From a virus: 64,000 nt of DNA. The DNA lies in the IMG/VR virus record IMGVR_UViG_3300035698_022389, positions 1 through 64,000 of that record; one strand, 5' to 3'. A program made the translations under genes and the position numbers. Below are positions 18,024 to 26,069 of the stretch, one piece after another. Every line of letters starts with the position of its first letter. Position 1 is the stretch's first letter. The notes under the pieces are model-generated. The model saw only the letters and a program-made list of their open reading frames with translations, searched no databases and was not told the DNA's origin.

Positions 18024-19552
18024 TGTCAAGAAAGCAGCGTGAACGTATGACGTGGGCTGTGGGCCATCAGGCGAGTGCCCCGCCCGCAACTCCTGGTTAC
18101 AACGTGGAAGACCAAGACCATCCTGCAAAGCAGGGGCCGGACCCGGACATGCATAAGTATGAAGACGGGGACACCTCAAGCTGGGCAGAAGATGTCCGTC
18201 AACCCCCTTACCCGCAGGGCAACCCTCCTGCAATTCCTGGTTATGATGCCGAAGATCAGGATCATCCTGCACATGAATCTCCACCTCGTGTGTCTCTGAC
18301 GGCAGCTGTACGGAAACGTGCCAGTAAATGTTTGAAGCTTGCTACCATTCAGTTGGTTGGTAAGAAAATGACCAAAGCTCAAGTTGAAGACCATGCAATG
18401 GATTTGATGGAGTTAGGTGATTCTCAAATTGATAACATGTTGGAACGTTTTGGTGGTGGTTTCCTTGCCGATGAATTGGAAGTTGATGACGACCTTTTGG
18501 CAATGGATGACATGGACGACCTTTTGGCAATGGATGATATGGATGACATGGCTCTTGAAGAGCCTATCCTTGCTTCCAATGACAATATCATGGCCAAGCT
18601 TGAAGCTCTGACTGCTGAGGTTGTAGCTATGAAGAGTGGGTCAGATGACGATGAGGACGACGATGAGGACGGCGATGAGGACGGCGATGTAGAAGGTACT
18701 CAGAATGACCCTAAAGGTCCTACTCTTTGTCCAAAAGTGAAAGCATCCGACGACCCTATTGTCCAGGAATTCGATTCATATGATACGGGTAAAACTGGAT
18801 TCGTTGGCATCGATGAATGGAAGGGCAGCAAAACTGTCTTTGCAGCACTGGATACTGACAATGACCAAATTCTGGCTCGTGTTGACCTCATGACAGCATG
18901 TGGTGAGGTTCCTGCTACCATTGAAGCAGGTTTAGAACCTGAAGAAATGGCTATGTTGGCTGAGATGTCCATTGATCCAATTGATCCAATTGATGAAATC
19001 CTCGAAGATGAAGTCCTCGAAGATGAAGTCCTCGAAGATGATCCAATGGAACTGGAGCTTATGGATGAGCCTATTATCGAAGAACCTATGATTGTCGCTG
19101 AAGACGATGCTGGTATGTTTGGTATGACTCATGACCCAATGGGTTTGTCCGACAATGCTCCTGTTATGTCTTCTGAAGACGATGCTCTACTTCAAGAAAT
19201 TTTCGGTGGTAAGGTTGCCAAGAAATCTGACGATGACGAAGAAGTTATCGAAGAAGAAGTTGAAGGCAAGAAGAAAGCCAAGAAATCCGATGAGGACGAA
19301 GAAGTTATCGAAGAAGAAGAAGTTGAAGGCAAGAAGAAAGCCAAGAAATCCGATGAGGACGAAGAAGTTATCGAAGAAGAAGTTGAAGGCAAGAAGAAGA
19401 AAGCAGCAGTCCAACGACCTCAACCTCGTAAAAAGAGTGCTGGTGTTCAGCAGGTTGGTAACATGACCAAAGCTGCTGCCAACAGTGAGATGCTTGAACT
19501 TCAAAACATGTGGGCATCTTCCCCTGACGTGTCCAAAGTTTTCGGTAGCTAG
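18023..19552 (+). CDS. Highly acidic repeat protein with EF-hand pair, candidate scaffold (509 aa)
   Basis: Preceded by a strong AAGGAGG site and placed between protease and capsid genes, where scaffolding proteins usually are. It contains tandem repeats: DDLLAMDDMD, a 15-base VLEDE repeat (about 19009-19040), and repeated KKSDEDEEVIEEEVEGKKKA blocks (about 19220-19400). Around bases 18770-18900 are two calcium-binding EF-hand-like loops, DTGKTGFVGIDE and DTDNDQILARVD, with acidic residues at loop positions 1 and 12. A scaffold or prohead core role is inference from position and acidity. The C-terminal ~35 residues are non-repetitive. Confidence 0.72.
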   Translation: MSRKQRERMTWAVGHQASAPPATPGYNVEDQDHPAKQGPDPDMHKYEDGDTSSWAEDVRQPPYPQGNPPAIPGYDAEDQDHPAHESPPRVSLTAAVRKRASKCLKLATIQLVGKKMTKAQVEDHAMDLMELGDSQIDNMLERFGGGFLADELEVDDDLLAMDDMDDLLAMDDMDDMALEEPILASNDNIMAKLEALTAEVVAMKSGSDDDEDDDEDGDEDGDVEGTQNDPKGPTLCPKVKASDDPIVQEFDSYDTGKTGFVGIDEWKGSKTVFAALDTDNDQILARVDLMTACGEVPATIEAGLEPEEMAMLAEMSIDPIDPIDEILEDEVLEDEVLEDDPMELELMDEPIIEEPMIVAEDDAGMFGMTHDPMGLSDNAPVMSSEDDALLQEIFGGKVAKKSDDDEEVIEEEVEGKKKAKKSDEDEEVIEEEEVEGKKKAKKSDEDEEVIEEEVEGKKKKAAVQRPQPRKKSAGVQQVGNMTKAAANSEMLELQNMWASSPDVSKVFGS

Positions 19553-19566
19553 AACCTGATTTTTGT

Positions 19567-19600
19567 AACCTAACCGGAGGCTTTGTACTCCGGTTAGGTT
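19567..19600 (+). terminator. Hairpin terminator after the acidic protein gene
   Basis: A perfect 13-bp inverted repeat (AACCTAACCGGAG / CTCCGGTTAGGTT) with an 8-base loop, followed by TTCC. It is a very stable stem but the U tract is short, so it could also be an RNA-stabilising or processing hairpin. Confidence 0.7.
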
Positions 19601-19787
19601 TTCCACAATGTTTGATTGTGGATGATTGACAATAGAAAAGTTAATTTTTTATCGGTAAAGACATTATATTTACCGACATCTTAGTAGAAGGTCCTTACCG
19701 TAACATTGGGTTACGGTGGATTGAAACAGTGATGGTTAAAACCATCCCAACCAACCCTGTAAACAGGGAGTCAAAAGGAGGCTCAAA
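19601..19787 (+). promoter_or_regulatory. Hairpin-rich leader and possible promoter before the capsid operon
   Basis: After the terminator there are further inverted repeats: TCCACAAT/ATTGTGGA (19602-19622), TCGGTAAA/TTTACCGA (19652-19676), CCGTAAC/GTTACGG (19698-19716), GATGGT/ACCATC (19731-19746) and CCCTG/CAGGG (about 19755-19768). A consensus -35 TTGACA is at 19626-19631 but no good -10 is at normal spacing. AAAGGAGG at 19774-19781 serves the next gene. A string of hairpins ahead of highly expressed capsid genes suggests mRNA stability control (inference). Confidence 0.6.
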
Positions 19788-20486
19788 ATGCCTATTGGAC
19801 TCGGACAGGCCAGTGGTGGGTGGACTGAATCGTCAGCAGCTCTGAGAATACTATATGCTGGTATTCGTAATACAGAGGGTTTGTTGACTGATGATGCCTA
19901 TACCCAAACTAATCCACCGGCAGTGGCAACAAATGTATCCACAAAAGTTGATACCACCATCAATGGTGTTCTCAGCGGCAGTGTAGCATTTGCTCGCCCA
20001 GATGTAGGAGCTGATTCTATCGGTGGTGCCGGCAGTGCAGCCAATCAGTTGGCCATGCAAAATGCTGTTGCCCAAGCAATCGGTTTTAAAGCTCTCGGTG
20101 TGTTCATCAACACGGCAATCGGTAATGCCTATGAGAACCAGCCTGGTGTGGCAAGTGGACGTGGACCGTATATGTCCCAAATGGGAACCTACGGTAACCA
20201 ACTGTATGAAACAGCCCTGATCGGTGATTCGGTCGGTGGTGACCCAGCAGCTGGTGCAGCCATTGTGTATTACACGGGTGTCGGCCTCATTGCATCACGA
20301 AACGGCTATCTAACCCCTGCTCAGCAGTTGAACGCAGCTGCTAATGCCATTATCTCTTGTGATGATGTCACGATAGCAGCCGAATCGTATGTATTGAACA
20401 CTGATAATTCTTCAACCCTGCTTGGTATCGTAAAGATGCCACCGGATGCGACTCAAGCCGAAGTCGTGTACGACCAGCGTATATAA
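19788..20486 (+). CDS. Probable capsid decoration/structural protein (232 aa)
   Basis: A glycine-, alanine- and asparagine-rich soluble protein with no charge clusters, typical in composition of abundant virion proteins. It is encoded immediately upstream of the major capsid gene, with its own strong AAAGGAGG site and a structured leader. The C-terminal part (TLLGIVKMPPDATQAEVVYDQ) looks beta-rich. A head decoration or cement protein is the best guess; no family was recognised. Confidence 0.65.
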   Translation: MPIGLGQASGGWTESSAALRILYAGIRNTEGLLTDDAYTQTNPPAVATNVSTKVDTTINGVLSGSVAFARPDVGADSIGGAGSAANQLAMQNAVAQAIGFKALGVFINTAIGNAYENQPGVASGRGPYMSQMGTYGNQLYETALIGDSVGGDPAAGAAIVYYTGVGLIASRNGYLTPAQQLNAAANAIISCDDVTIAAESYVLNTDNSSTLLGIVKMPPDATQAEVVYDQRI

Positions 20487-20496
20487 GGAGGTACTC

Positions 20497-21369
20497 ATGT
20501 CTATTGATAATGCCGTGAAACAAAGGCTGATCGGTGAGTACATCAAGACCCCTGCAGGTCGTGCTAAACTCGCTGCTTCTATGACTCAACCCCTTCGTAC
20601 TCGTCGTGATTACGCCGCTGTGGGACGTAAGACCTTTTTGGTCGAACAACTCCCTGATGGTGCATTGCCTCTGTACGATAAAGACCCTGATGTGACAGCA
20701 TTCGTGGTTGGTGAAGAAGGTCAGAATATCCTGGCTGTTACCAAACCAAGACGAGTCATTTTCCCTCTGTTTGAAGTTGCTTCAAATCCAGAGATTCCTC
20801 TTACCCAGATTAAAGAACGTAGATTTGATCTCATTGAAAGAGCCCAAGAATTGGCCCGTGCCCAAATTCAGGCTGCTGAAGATGAGAGAGTGTTTGCAGT
20901 TCTTGACAGTATTGCCACAGCAGGTTTCGACTCTCTGCCAGCTCAGATGAACGCTGACATCCCAGTCATCGCTCCTATTACTGGTCAGATTCTTGCCGAT
21001 GCCTTTTCCCTAGTGGAACGTCATGACCTTCGTGTAGCTCGTGTGTACATGAATGCCCGTGACTATGCTGATCTCCGTAAGTTCGGTCGTGACATCCTGG
21101 ACATCGAATCACAGGCTGCTTTGCTTAAAACTGGTTTGATGGCTACCCTCTGGGGTGCCCAGATTGTCACAAGCCGGTTGGTCCCCGTTGGCACCGTGTA
21201 CATTTGTTGCGAACCGGAGCACTTTGGCAGAATTCCCGTTAGAACGGAGCTCACCGTTTTGAGTGCTGATGATCCGAAGGCTCGGACAATAGGCTTCTCC
21301 GTTTTCGAAAATTTGGGTATTGGCGCCTTCAACCCTCGGGGTCTGGCTCGACTGACCATCACCAGATAA
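20497..21369 (+). CDS. Major capsid protein (HK97-like fold, 290 aa)
   Basis: It matches the compact T4-/SPO1-style capsid proteins: an N-terminal helix (VKQRLIGEYIKTPAGRAKLA), a beta-rich E-loop region (TFLVEQLPDGALPLYDK), the long spine-helix region (FDLIERAQELARAQIQAAEDERVFAVLDSI) and a C-terminal A-domain (RVARVYMNARDYADLRKF...GAQIVTSRLVPVGTVYICCEPEHFGRIPVRTELTV). ATG 20497 is chosen because AAGGAGG at 20485-20491 precedes it; an in-frame ATG 51 bases upstream lies inside the previous gene. A strong terminator follows, so this is the end of the capsid operon. Confidence 0.88.
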   Translation: MSIDNAVKQRLIGEYIKTPAGRAKLAASMTQPLRTRRDYAAVGRKTFLVEQLPDGALPLYDKDPDVTAFVVGEEGQNILAVTKPRRVIFPLFEVASNPEIPLTQIKERRFDLIERAQELARAQIQAAEDERVFAVLDSIATAGFDSLPAQMNADIPVIAPITGQILADAFSLVERHDLRVARVYMNARDYADLRKFGRDILDIESQAALLKTGLMATLWGAQIVTSRLVPVGTVYICCEPEHFGRIPVRTELTVLSADDPKARTIGFSVFENLGIGAFNPRGLARLTITR

Positions 21370-21403
21370 ACTTTTAATATAACTAAGGTTTTTAGGTTAA
21401 GAG

Positions 21404-21438
21404 ACATGAGCCGGATTTTCTGGCTCATGTTTTTTTTT
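21404..21438 (+). terminator. Rho-independent terminator after the major capsid gene
   Basis: A perfect 9-bp stem (ACATGAGCC / GGCTCATGT) with a 9-base loop, followed by eight or more T residues. Confidence 0.93.
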
Positions 21439-21448
21439 CTTTTTATGC

Positions 21449-21478
21449 TTGACACCTTTGAGATTGTTCTGTTATACA
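21449..21478 (+). promoter_or_regulatory. Candidate sigma70-type promoter for the homing endonuclease/methyltransferase gene
   Basis: TTGACA (21449-21454) with TATACA (21473-21478) at an 18-base spacing, directly after the capsid terminator and ~55 bases before the ATG. A private promoter would let this inserted gene be expressed separately from the capsid operon. Confidence 0.6.
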
Positions 21479-21532
21479 TGTGTTACGAGGTTTTGTTTTT
21501 TTGTGTTTACATGTGTTGTGAAAAGAGGGTGT

Positions 21533-24100
21533 ATGGGACAATTAACTCCTAAGTTGTTAAATATTTTGTATAGTCAAGAAGGTCGGATTGAATCTTCTAT
21601 TGCAAAAGAATTTGGTCTTAGTCAGGTACAGGTAGGTAGGTTACGTAAAAAATGGGGAATACCTACAATGACTAAAGGTGAGAGAATTTCTTTATCTCTG
21701 CCTAGTGTGACTACTCAACAATGGGAATTGTTTATAGGTTCTTTGTTGGGTGATGGTAGTATGAGTCAAACCAGTGAGCTTTCTGCTCGTTTCATGGAGG
21801 GTCACAGTTTAAAACAAGAAGAGTATTTAAACTGGAAACATCATATCTTAAAGCCCTTTTCAAAGAAGATTTTTAATATTCAGAAAAGAGAGAATGGGAA
21901 AATACATAGAGGGAAAGGTTTTGTAACCAGCTCCTGTACCAAATTACGTATTTTTTATGATATGTTTTATCCAGCACCTTTACGGAAAAAGATTTTCCCT
22001 AGGAATTTACCTGCATTGATGACTCCGTTGGTTTTAGCTATTTGGTATATGGATGATGGGAGTATTACTTCAAAGGGTAAACCTAGGATTCATTTTGGGT
22101 TGGATAAGGTGAGTGAGGACAGGGCAGTAGCTGCTCTAAAGAAGTTAGGTTTGAAGCCTTGTCTTTATGGGATAGAAGGCGGTGACAGAACTTTTCATTT
22201 TCCAGGGCAAGCTATGAAATTTAAATCCTTGGTAGAACCTTATATACAGGAAGTTGTTTGTTTACAGTATAAGATACCTACAGAAACTAAACGGCAACAA
22301 GGGGACCGGCAAGCTAAGGCATTAACCCCTGAAAGGGCTTTGGTTTTGTATGATGCTGGTATGTCTATAACTATGATTGCTAATGTGTATGGTGTTGGTA
22401 CGTCTACTGTACGTAGACGTATAGGGTCAGAGAATTTACGTTTTTCTGGCCCTGTAGTTTTGAAACATTCTTTATCTGAAGCTAATATGATATTAGAATG
22501 TTTTAGCCCCGAGGATTGGTCGACTTTTTCTGAGGTTGAACAAGATCAGTTAGTCGCAGATATTATGAAAATACTACGAAACACCCCTTTCCCAATAGAA
22601 CCTTCTAAAGAATATCCTATGACTGTTGTAAGTAAATTAAGTAACACTTTTTTTTATCTGGAAAATGGGGATGTGATAAGACCTAAGAATCATATAGGGA
22701 CCTCATTCTGTGCTTCTCTTTTCCCTAATCGGTATAGGGCTTCTTCAAAAGGTGGCCCTACTGCTTTTGAGTCGTGGTATGACGATAAACAATTAGAGTG
22801 GGCTGTTCGTTTTCAGTTGAGATCCGGTGATCCGGTATTACCTTATAGAGTGTTAAAATCAATTACTATGAGATGTCGTACACCAACCGTCTTTAGACCT
22901 TCTGTGGCTGCTTTTATGTGTAGGAGATATCTTCCTAAAGGTGGTGTGTGGTGGGACCCTTGTGCGGGGTATGGCGGGCGTTTATTAGGGGCTTCTTCAG
23001 TGCCTGGGGTCCAGTATATAGGGACGGATGTTGATCCTGAAACTGTGAAGGGTAATTTGAAATTAAAATCGGTATTAGGGTATGTTAATTCTGAGGTTAT
23101 AGAAAAACCTGCTGAGAAGTTTGACCCGCCTCCGTGTGATATGGTATTTACGTCCCCTCCTTATTTTGATAGGGAGAGGTACTCCACAGGAGAAGATCAA
23201 TCATGGGTTAAGTATAATACTTTTTCTAAGTGGTGTAGTGAGTTTTTAGTCCCTATTATGAGGACGGCTTTTGAAAAATTAAATGAGGGGGGTGTTTTTG
23301 CTTTAAATGTTGCAGATATACGTAAAAATGGAGAAGTGGTTCCGATAGAGAAGGCCGTAAAAACCTTAGCAGTGGAGGTTGGTTTTGAGTTACTTGAGAC
23401 TTTAAAAATGCCATTAGCTGCTATGAACAGAAAAAACCCTACGGAACCTATTTTTGTTTTTAAGAAGTCTTTGAATCTGGGGGGTTCTAAAGATAGTTAT
23501 TATATAGATAGAGGGTGTAAGGGATTAGAAAAACCTGAAGGGAAAGGGCTTTCGGATCTTGGGGAAAAGCCTGATGAACCTGAACAAGTGTTGGGTTTTT
23601 TGCCCAGTCTGGGTATATGTTCCGTTTGTGGGAAAACTTTCCCTACTATGGAGCTAAGGAATGGCAACTGCCCTTCTTGTCTTGTTAAGGGTGTAGAGAT
23701 TGCTGTTTGTAAGGGTTGTGGTAAAGAGTTTGTTAGGAAGAACAAGCTTCATGAGTTTCATTCTGCTAATTGCAGGGCCCGTTATGATAGGAAAGAATGG
23801 AGAAAGACACATCCTGTGAAGGAAATACGTATTTTCACTTGTAAGGTTTGCGGGGTTAGTTTTGAAACGAGTCTACTTGGAAATTTCACTATATGCAATA
23901 CATGTAAAGAAAATAAGGATATTGCAAATCGAACCAGGATATGCAAATATCGTGAATGCCAGATGTCCTTTGTTGATACTTCTTCAAAAAATGGTATGAA
24001 CTATTGTTGTGAGGAGCATCGTCGAAGGGAGAAACTGTTTAGGTCTGGGAAACTATCGTCTGTTTCTCAATTCAGAAAGCCCGATCCGATCAATCCTTAA
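21533..24100 (+). CDS. LAGLIDADG endonuclease - HTH - DNA methyltransferase - zinc ribbon fusion (855 aa)
   Basis: An N-terminal HTH-like segment (SIAKEFGLSQVQVGRLRKKWG) is followed by a two-motif LAGLIDADG homing endonuclease: FIGSLLGDGSM (Asp74) and LAIWYMDDGSI (Asp174/175). A second HTH (SITMIANVYGVGTSTVRRRIG) follows. Then comes an SAM-dependent DNA methyltransferase with motif I WDPCAGYGGRLLG (Asp475) and motif IV FTSPPYFDRE (Ser541), the amino-methylating (N4-C/N6-A) type. The C-terminus carries several CxxC zinc-binding clusters (CSVCGKTF, CKGCGKEF, CKVCGVSF, CNTC). Start at ATG 21533 behind AGAGGG; the gene is flanked by terminators. It looks like a mobile gene inserted downstream of the capsid gene. 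Such a fusion could cut unmodified and protect modified DNA, which is inference. Confidence 0.85.
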   Translation: MGQLTPKLLNILYSQEGRIESSIAKEFGLSQVQVGRLRKKWGIPTMTKGERISLSLPSVTTQQWELFIGSLLGDGSMSQTSELSARFMEGHSLKQEEYLNWKHHILKPFSKKIFNIQKRENGKIHRGKGFVTSSCTKLRIFYDMFYPAPLRKKIFPRNLPALMTPLVLAIWYMDDGSITSKGKPRIHFGLDKVSEDRAVAALKKLGLKPCLYGIEGGDRTFHFPGQAMKFKSLVEPYIQEVVCLQYKIPTETKRQQGDRQAKALTPERALVLYDAGMSITMIANVYGVGTSTVRRRIGSENLRFSGPVVLKHSLSEANMILECFSPEDWSTFSEVEQDQLVADIMKILRNTPFPIEPSKEYPMTVVSKLSNTFFYLENGDVIRPKNHIGTSFCASLFPNRYRASSKGGPTAFESWYDDKQLEWAVRFQLRSGDPVLPYRVLKSITMRCRTPTVFRPSVAAFMCRRYLPKGGVWWDPCAGYGGRLLGASSVPGVQYIGTDVDPETVKGNLKLKSVLGYVNSEVIEKPAEKFDPPPCDMVFTSPPYFDRERYSTGEDQSWVKYNTFSKWCSEFLVPIMRTAFEKLNEGGVFALNVADIRKNGEVVPIEKAVKTLAVEVGFELLETLKMPLAAMNRKNPTEPIFVFKKSLNLGGSKDSYYIDRGCKGLEKPEGKGLSDLGEKPDEPEQVLGFLPSLGICSVCGKTFPTMELRNGNCPSCLVKGVEIAVCKGCGKEFVRKNKLHEFHSANCRARYDRKEWRKTHPVKEIRIFTCKVCGVSFETSLLGNFTICNTCKENKDIANRTRICKYRECQMSFVDTSSKNGMNYCCEEHRRREKLFRSGKLSSVSQFRKPDPINP

Positions 24101-24128
24101 TCAGCCTGGCCTCTGAAAGACAAAGAAC

Positions 24129-24158
24129 CCGACCTCTCACAAGGGGCCGGACTTTTTT
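24129..24158 (+). terminator. Rho-independent terminator after the endonuclease-methyltransferase gene
   Basis: Stem CCGACCTCT / AGGGGCCGG with one mismatch and one G-U pair, loop CACA, followed by a six-T run. Confidence 0.82.
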
Positions 24159-24211
24159 AACCTTCCTTGGGTATTGTCCATAGTGTCCAATAAACATCAG
24201 GATGCTTTCAA

Positions 24212-24436
24212 ATGGACGTAAAGAATATTGAAGATGTAGAAATATCCCCCAAAGCCAATGCTTTTCGAGTGTTGGACGATGGTAATGGGGCAAGTTGTTT
24301 TCTGGATTTTCTGGAGTATAGCCAAGAAAAAAACAAGGCTCGTGTTTTATCCCGAATCCATATAAACCGTGGATTTCTTTTAATAATTCTAGACAGGTTG
24401 AACTTATCCCTGAAAGAAATAACTGAGGACAGCTAA
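24212..24436 (+). CDS. Small DUF3467-like protein (74 aa)
   Basis: A short protein with the pattern FRVLDDGNGASCFLDFLEYSQ...ARVLSRIHINRGFLLIILDRL. It aligns over most of its length with the protein encoded at 32956 (FRIISLKGDVECVLDFLSLSQ...ASVVARIRVEKKFLTSIRDRL), so the two are paralogues. The pattern resembles the DUF3467 group of small proteins (assigned from memory). Function unknown. A weak CAGGA site precedes the ATG. Confidence 0.65.
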   Translation: MDVKNIEDVEISPKANAFRVLDDGNGASCFLDFLEYSQEKNKARVLSRIHINRGFLLIILDRLNLSLKEITEDS

Positions 24437-24536
24437 TTTTTACAATCTGTTTTTGGTTTCATCGGTAAGGTATGAGGTGTGAAGGCTATGTCATTTTTTA
24501 AGTCCACAAGTATGTGGATTACTAACGGAGGAAAAC
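24437..24536 (+). promoter_or_regulatory. Leader with a small hairpin
   Basis: TCCACA-AGTA-TGTGGA (24503-24518) forms a 6-bp stem just upstream of the CGGAGG ribosome site of the next gene. No clear promoter was found. Confidence 0.4.
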
Positions 24537-25523
24537 ATGACCCAGATAGTTCATAAGCGTGGTGTATTTCGTAAATTTCGATCCTTGAGTAATATTCATA
24601 TGGGAGCCTATGAAATGGATCTCCCTGCCCAGTCTGAAGTGGAGTTTGATGGGATGGTACTAAGATGGGGGGATGAGAAATATAATCTCCCATTGTTTGC
24701 TGGGGCTATCAATGCAAAATGGGCTGTTCCTATTGAGGATAATGTCAGTAGATACATTCCTCAGCCTGCTGGGATTGAAGTCCGTCCTGCCACATCGGAT
24801 GGCCCTGAACGTGGTGCCCCGATGGAGGTAGGCAAAGCTCCTGATGAGGAAGATGTTTTGGTTGGGACGGTAGAGGGTAACAATGCCCGTCGAGAAGCTG
24901 TGAACCATCCCCCGATACCTGTTGGTTCACAAGAATCAATGGACAGGGCAGCCTCTTTAGCCGAAGTTCGTCGACAACAGGCTGCAGTGGCCCAAGCAGC
25001 AGTTCTGGCAGAGGAAGCTAAAACTGCCAAAACCACTGTGGGTGAAGAACCTGTGGAGCTTCCCAGTATTCAGCATTCGGATGATGATGATCCAGCAGAA
25101 ACTGTGATTCAATCTAAGTTTTTTGATGATACACCAAAAGTTACTCATAATGGGATGGAGATTGTTTCTGAAGATCAGCAGGCTGTTCCTGTTGCTACTA
25201 TTGGTAGCAGAAGTTCAGCTACCGTCGGAACCAATGCTCTTGGTGGGGCGCGTACTGTTTTATCGAATGCTTCTCAAGCAGCAACAGCTGTGAGAATGGC
25301 TAAAGCTACCCGACCTATACGGACGGCTAAGGTTCCTGTTGTACCAGCCCCAAAACCAACCTCAAAGGTTAAATGGAAACGAACAGGGTTGAAACCGGCA
25401 GAACGTGCCGTGGTTGCTGTGGATAAGTACGGATCAAACCCAGATTCTCTGAAACAGGTTATGAAACAAGAAACGGATCAGGTACGCAGACTGATCCGTA
25501 AAAAGATTAAAGACAGGGTTTAA
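24537..25523 (+). CDS. Virion-region protein of unknown function (328 aa)
   Basis: An N-terminal globular part of ~90 residues (RGVFRKFRSLSNIHMGAYEMDLPAQSEV is beta-like) is followed by a long Ala/Glu/Pro-rich, probably disordered or helical region, and a basic helical C-terminus (KQETDQVRRLIRKKIKDRV). It is translated from an ACGGAGG site. Placement after the capsid genes suggests a head accessory protein, but no family was recognised. Confidence 0.65.
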   Translation: MTQIVHKRGVFRKFRSLSNIHMGAYEMDLPAQSEVEFDGMVLRWGDEKYNLPLFAGAINAKWAVPIEDNVSRYIPQPAGIEVRPATSDGPERGAPMEVGKAPDEEDVLVGTVEGNNARREAVNHPPIPVGSQESMDRAASLAEVRRQQAAVAQAAVLAEEAKTAKTTVGEEPVELPSIQHSDDDDPAETVIQSKFFDDTPKVTHNGMEIVSEDQQAVPVATIGSRSSATVGTNALGGARTVLSNASQAATAVRMAKATRPIRTAKVPVVPAPKPTSKVKWKRTGLKPAERAVVAVDKYGSNPDSLKQVMKQETDQVRRLIRKKIKDRV

Positions 25524-25601
25524 ACCCCCACTTGTATCGGTTATCTTTCAATGATAAGCCTCTGTTAGGAGCATGATGTTTTCTAATGGAGGTTTTTCGT
25601 T

Positions 25602-26069
25602 GTGATACAGAATAAACAGGCCAGTAGTCAAGCGGCATGGGCACTCTTAATGGGTGGTGTTGCACACGCCCGAGTGGATGCTCATCGTTTAAAACATCTG
25701 ATAAATCGGGCAATACGTTTGGTTGATGCTTCTGAGGAAAAGGAGCATCTTTATCAGGTAGCTGGGGATATTATTGTGGGCATCCCAAAACGACTAGGCC
25801 AATTAGAAATAGACTTAGACAGGACAGGTTTGGCATTATCCAAGATGGGTGCTGAATTTCTTTCTGCTAGATTATCTTTATCAGACAAGGCAATGGTGGA
25901 TGAAGCTGTGGAACCTGCTTTTGGCAGATCCACACCAAAAGATTCTGATGTGGATAAATTGGCAAGGCGTTTTATGATGGCAGGCACTAATTCTAACTTC
26001 CCTAAAGCTCCCGAAGTTCTTCAGGGTGTCCTGACAAAACTTGATATGTCAGGGGCAAAAGTGACGTGA
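25602..26069 (+). CDS. Virion-region helical protein, unknown function (155 aa)
   Basis: Starts with GTG behind GGAGG (25588-25592). Mostly helical, with no membrane segment. Near its C-terminus it carries DVDKLARRFMMAGT, which matches the DR[ILM]Ax[KR][FYW] motif that separates domains in the giant polyvalent protein. It overlaps the next gene by four bases (ATGA), so the two are probably translationally coupled. Function unknown. Confidence 0.65.
   Translation: MIQNKQASSQAAWALLMGGVAHARVDAHRLKHLINRAIRLVDASEEKEHLYQVAGDIIVGIPKRLGQLEIDLDRTGLALSKMGAEFLSARLSLSDKAMVDEAVEPAFGRSTPKDSDVDKLARRFMMAGTNSNFPKAPEVLQGVLTKLDMSGAKVT

Noticed and set aside
19187-19606. Minus-strand frames opposite the acidic repeats
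   Set aside because: Shadow of the acidic repeat coding sequence: Phe/Leu- or Ser-rich text without start signals, running through a terminator.
20446-20496. Upstream start of the major capsid protein
   Set aside because: It lies inside the preceding gene and lacks a ribosome site; AAGGAGG directly precedes ATG 20497.
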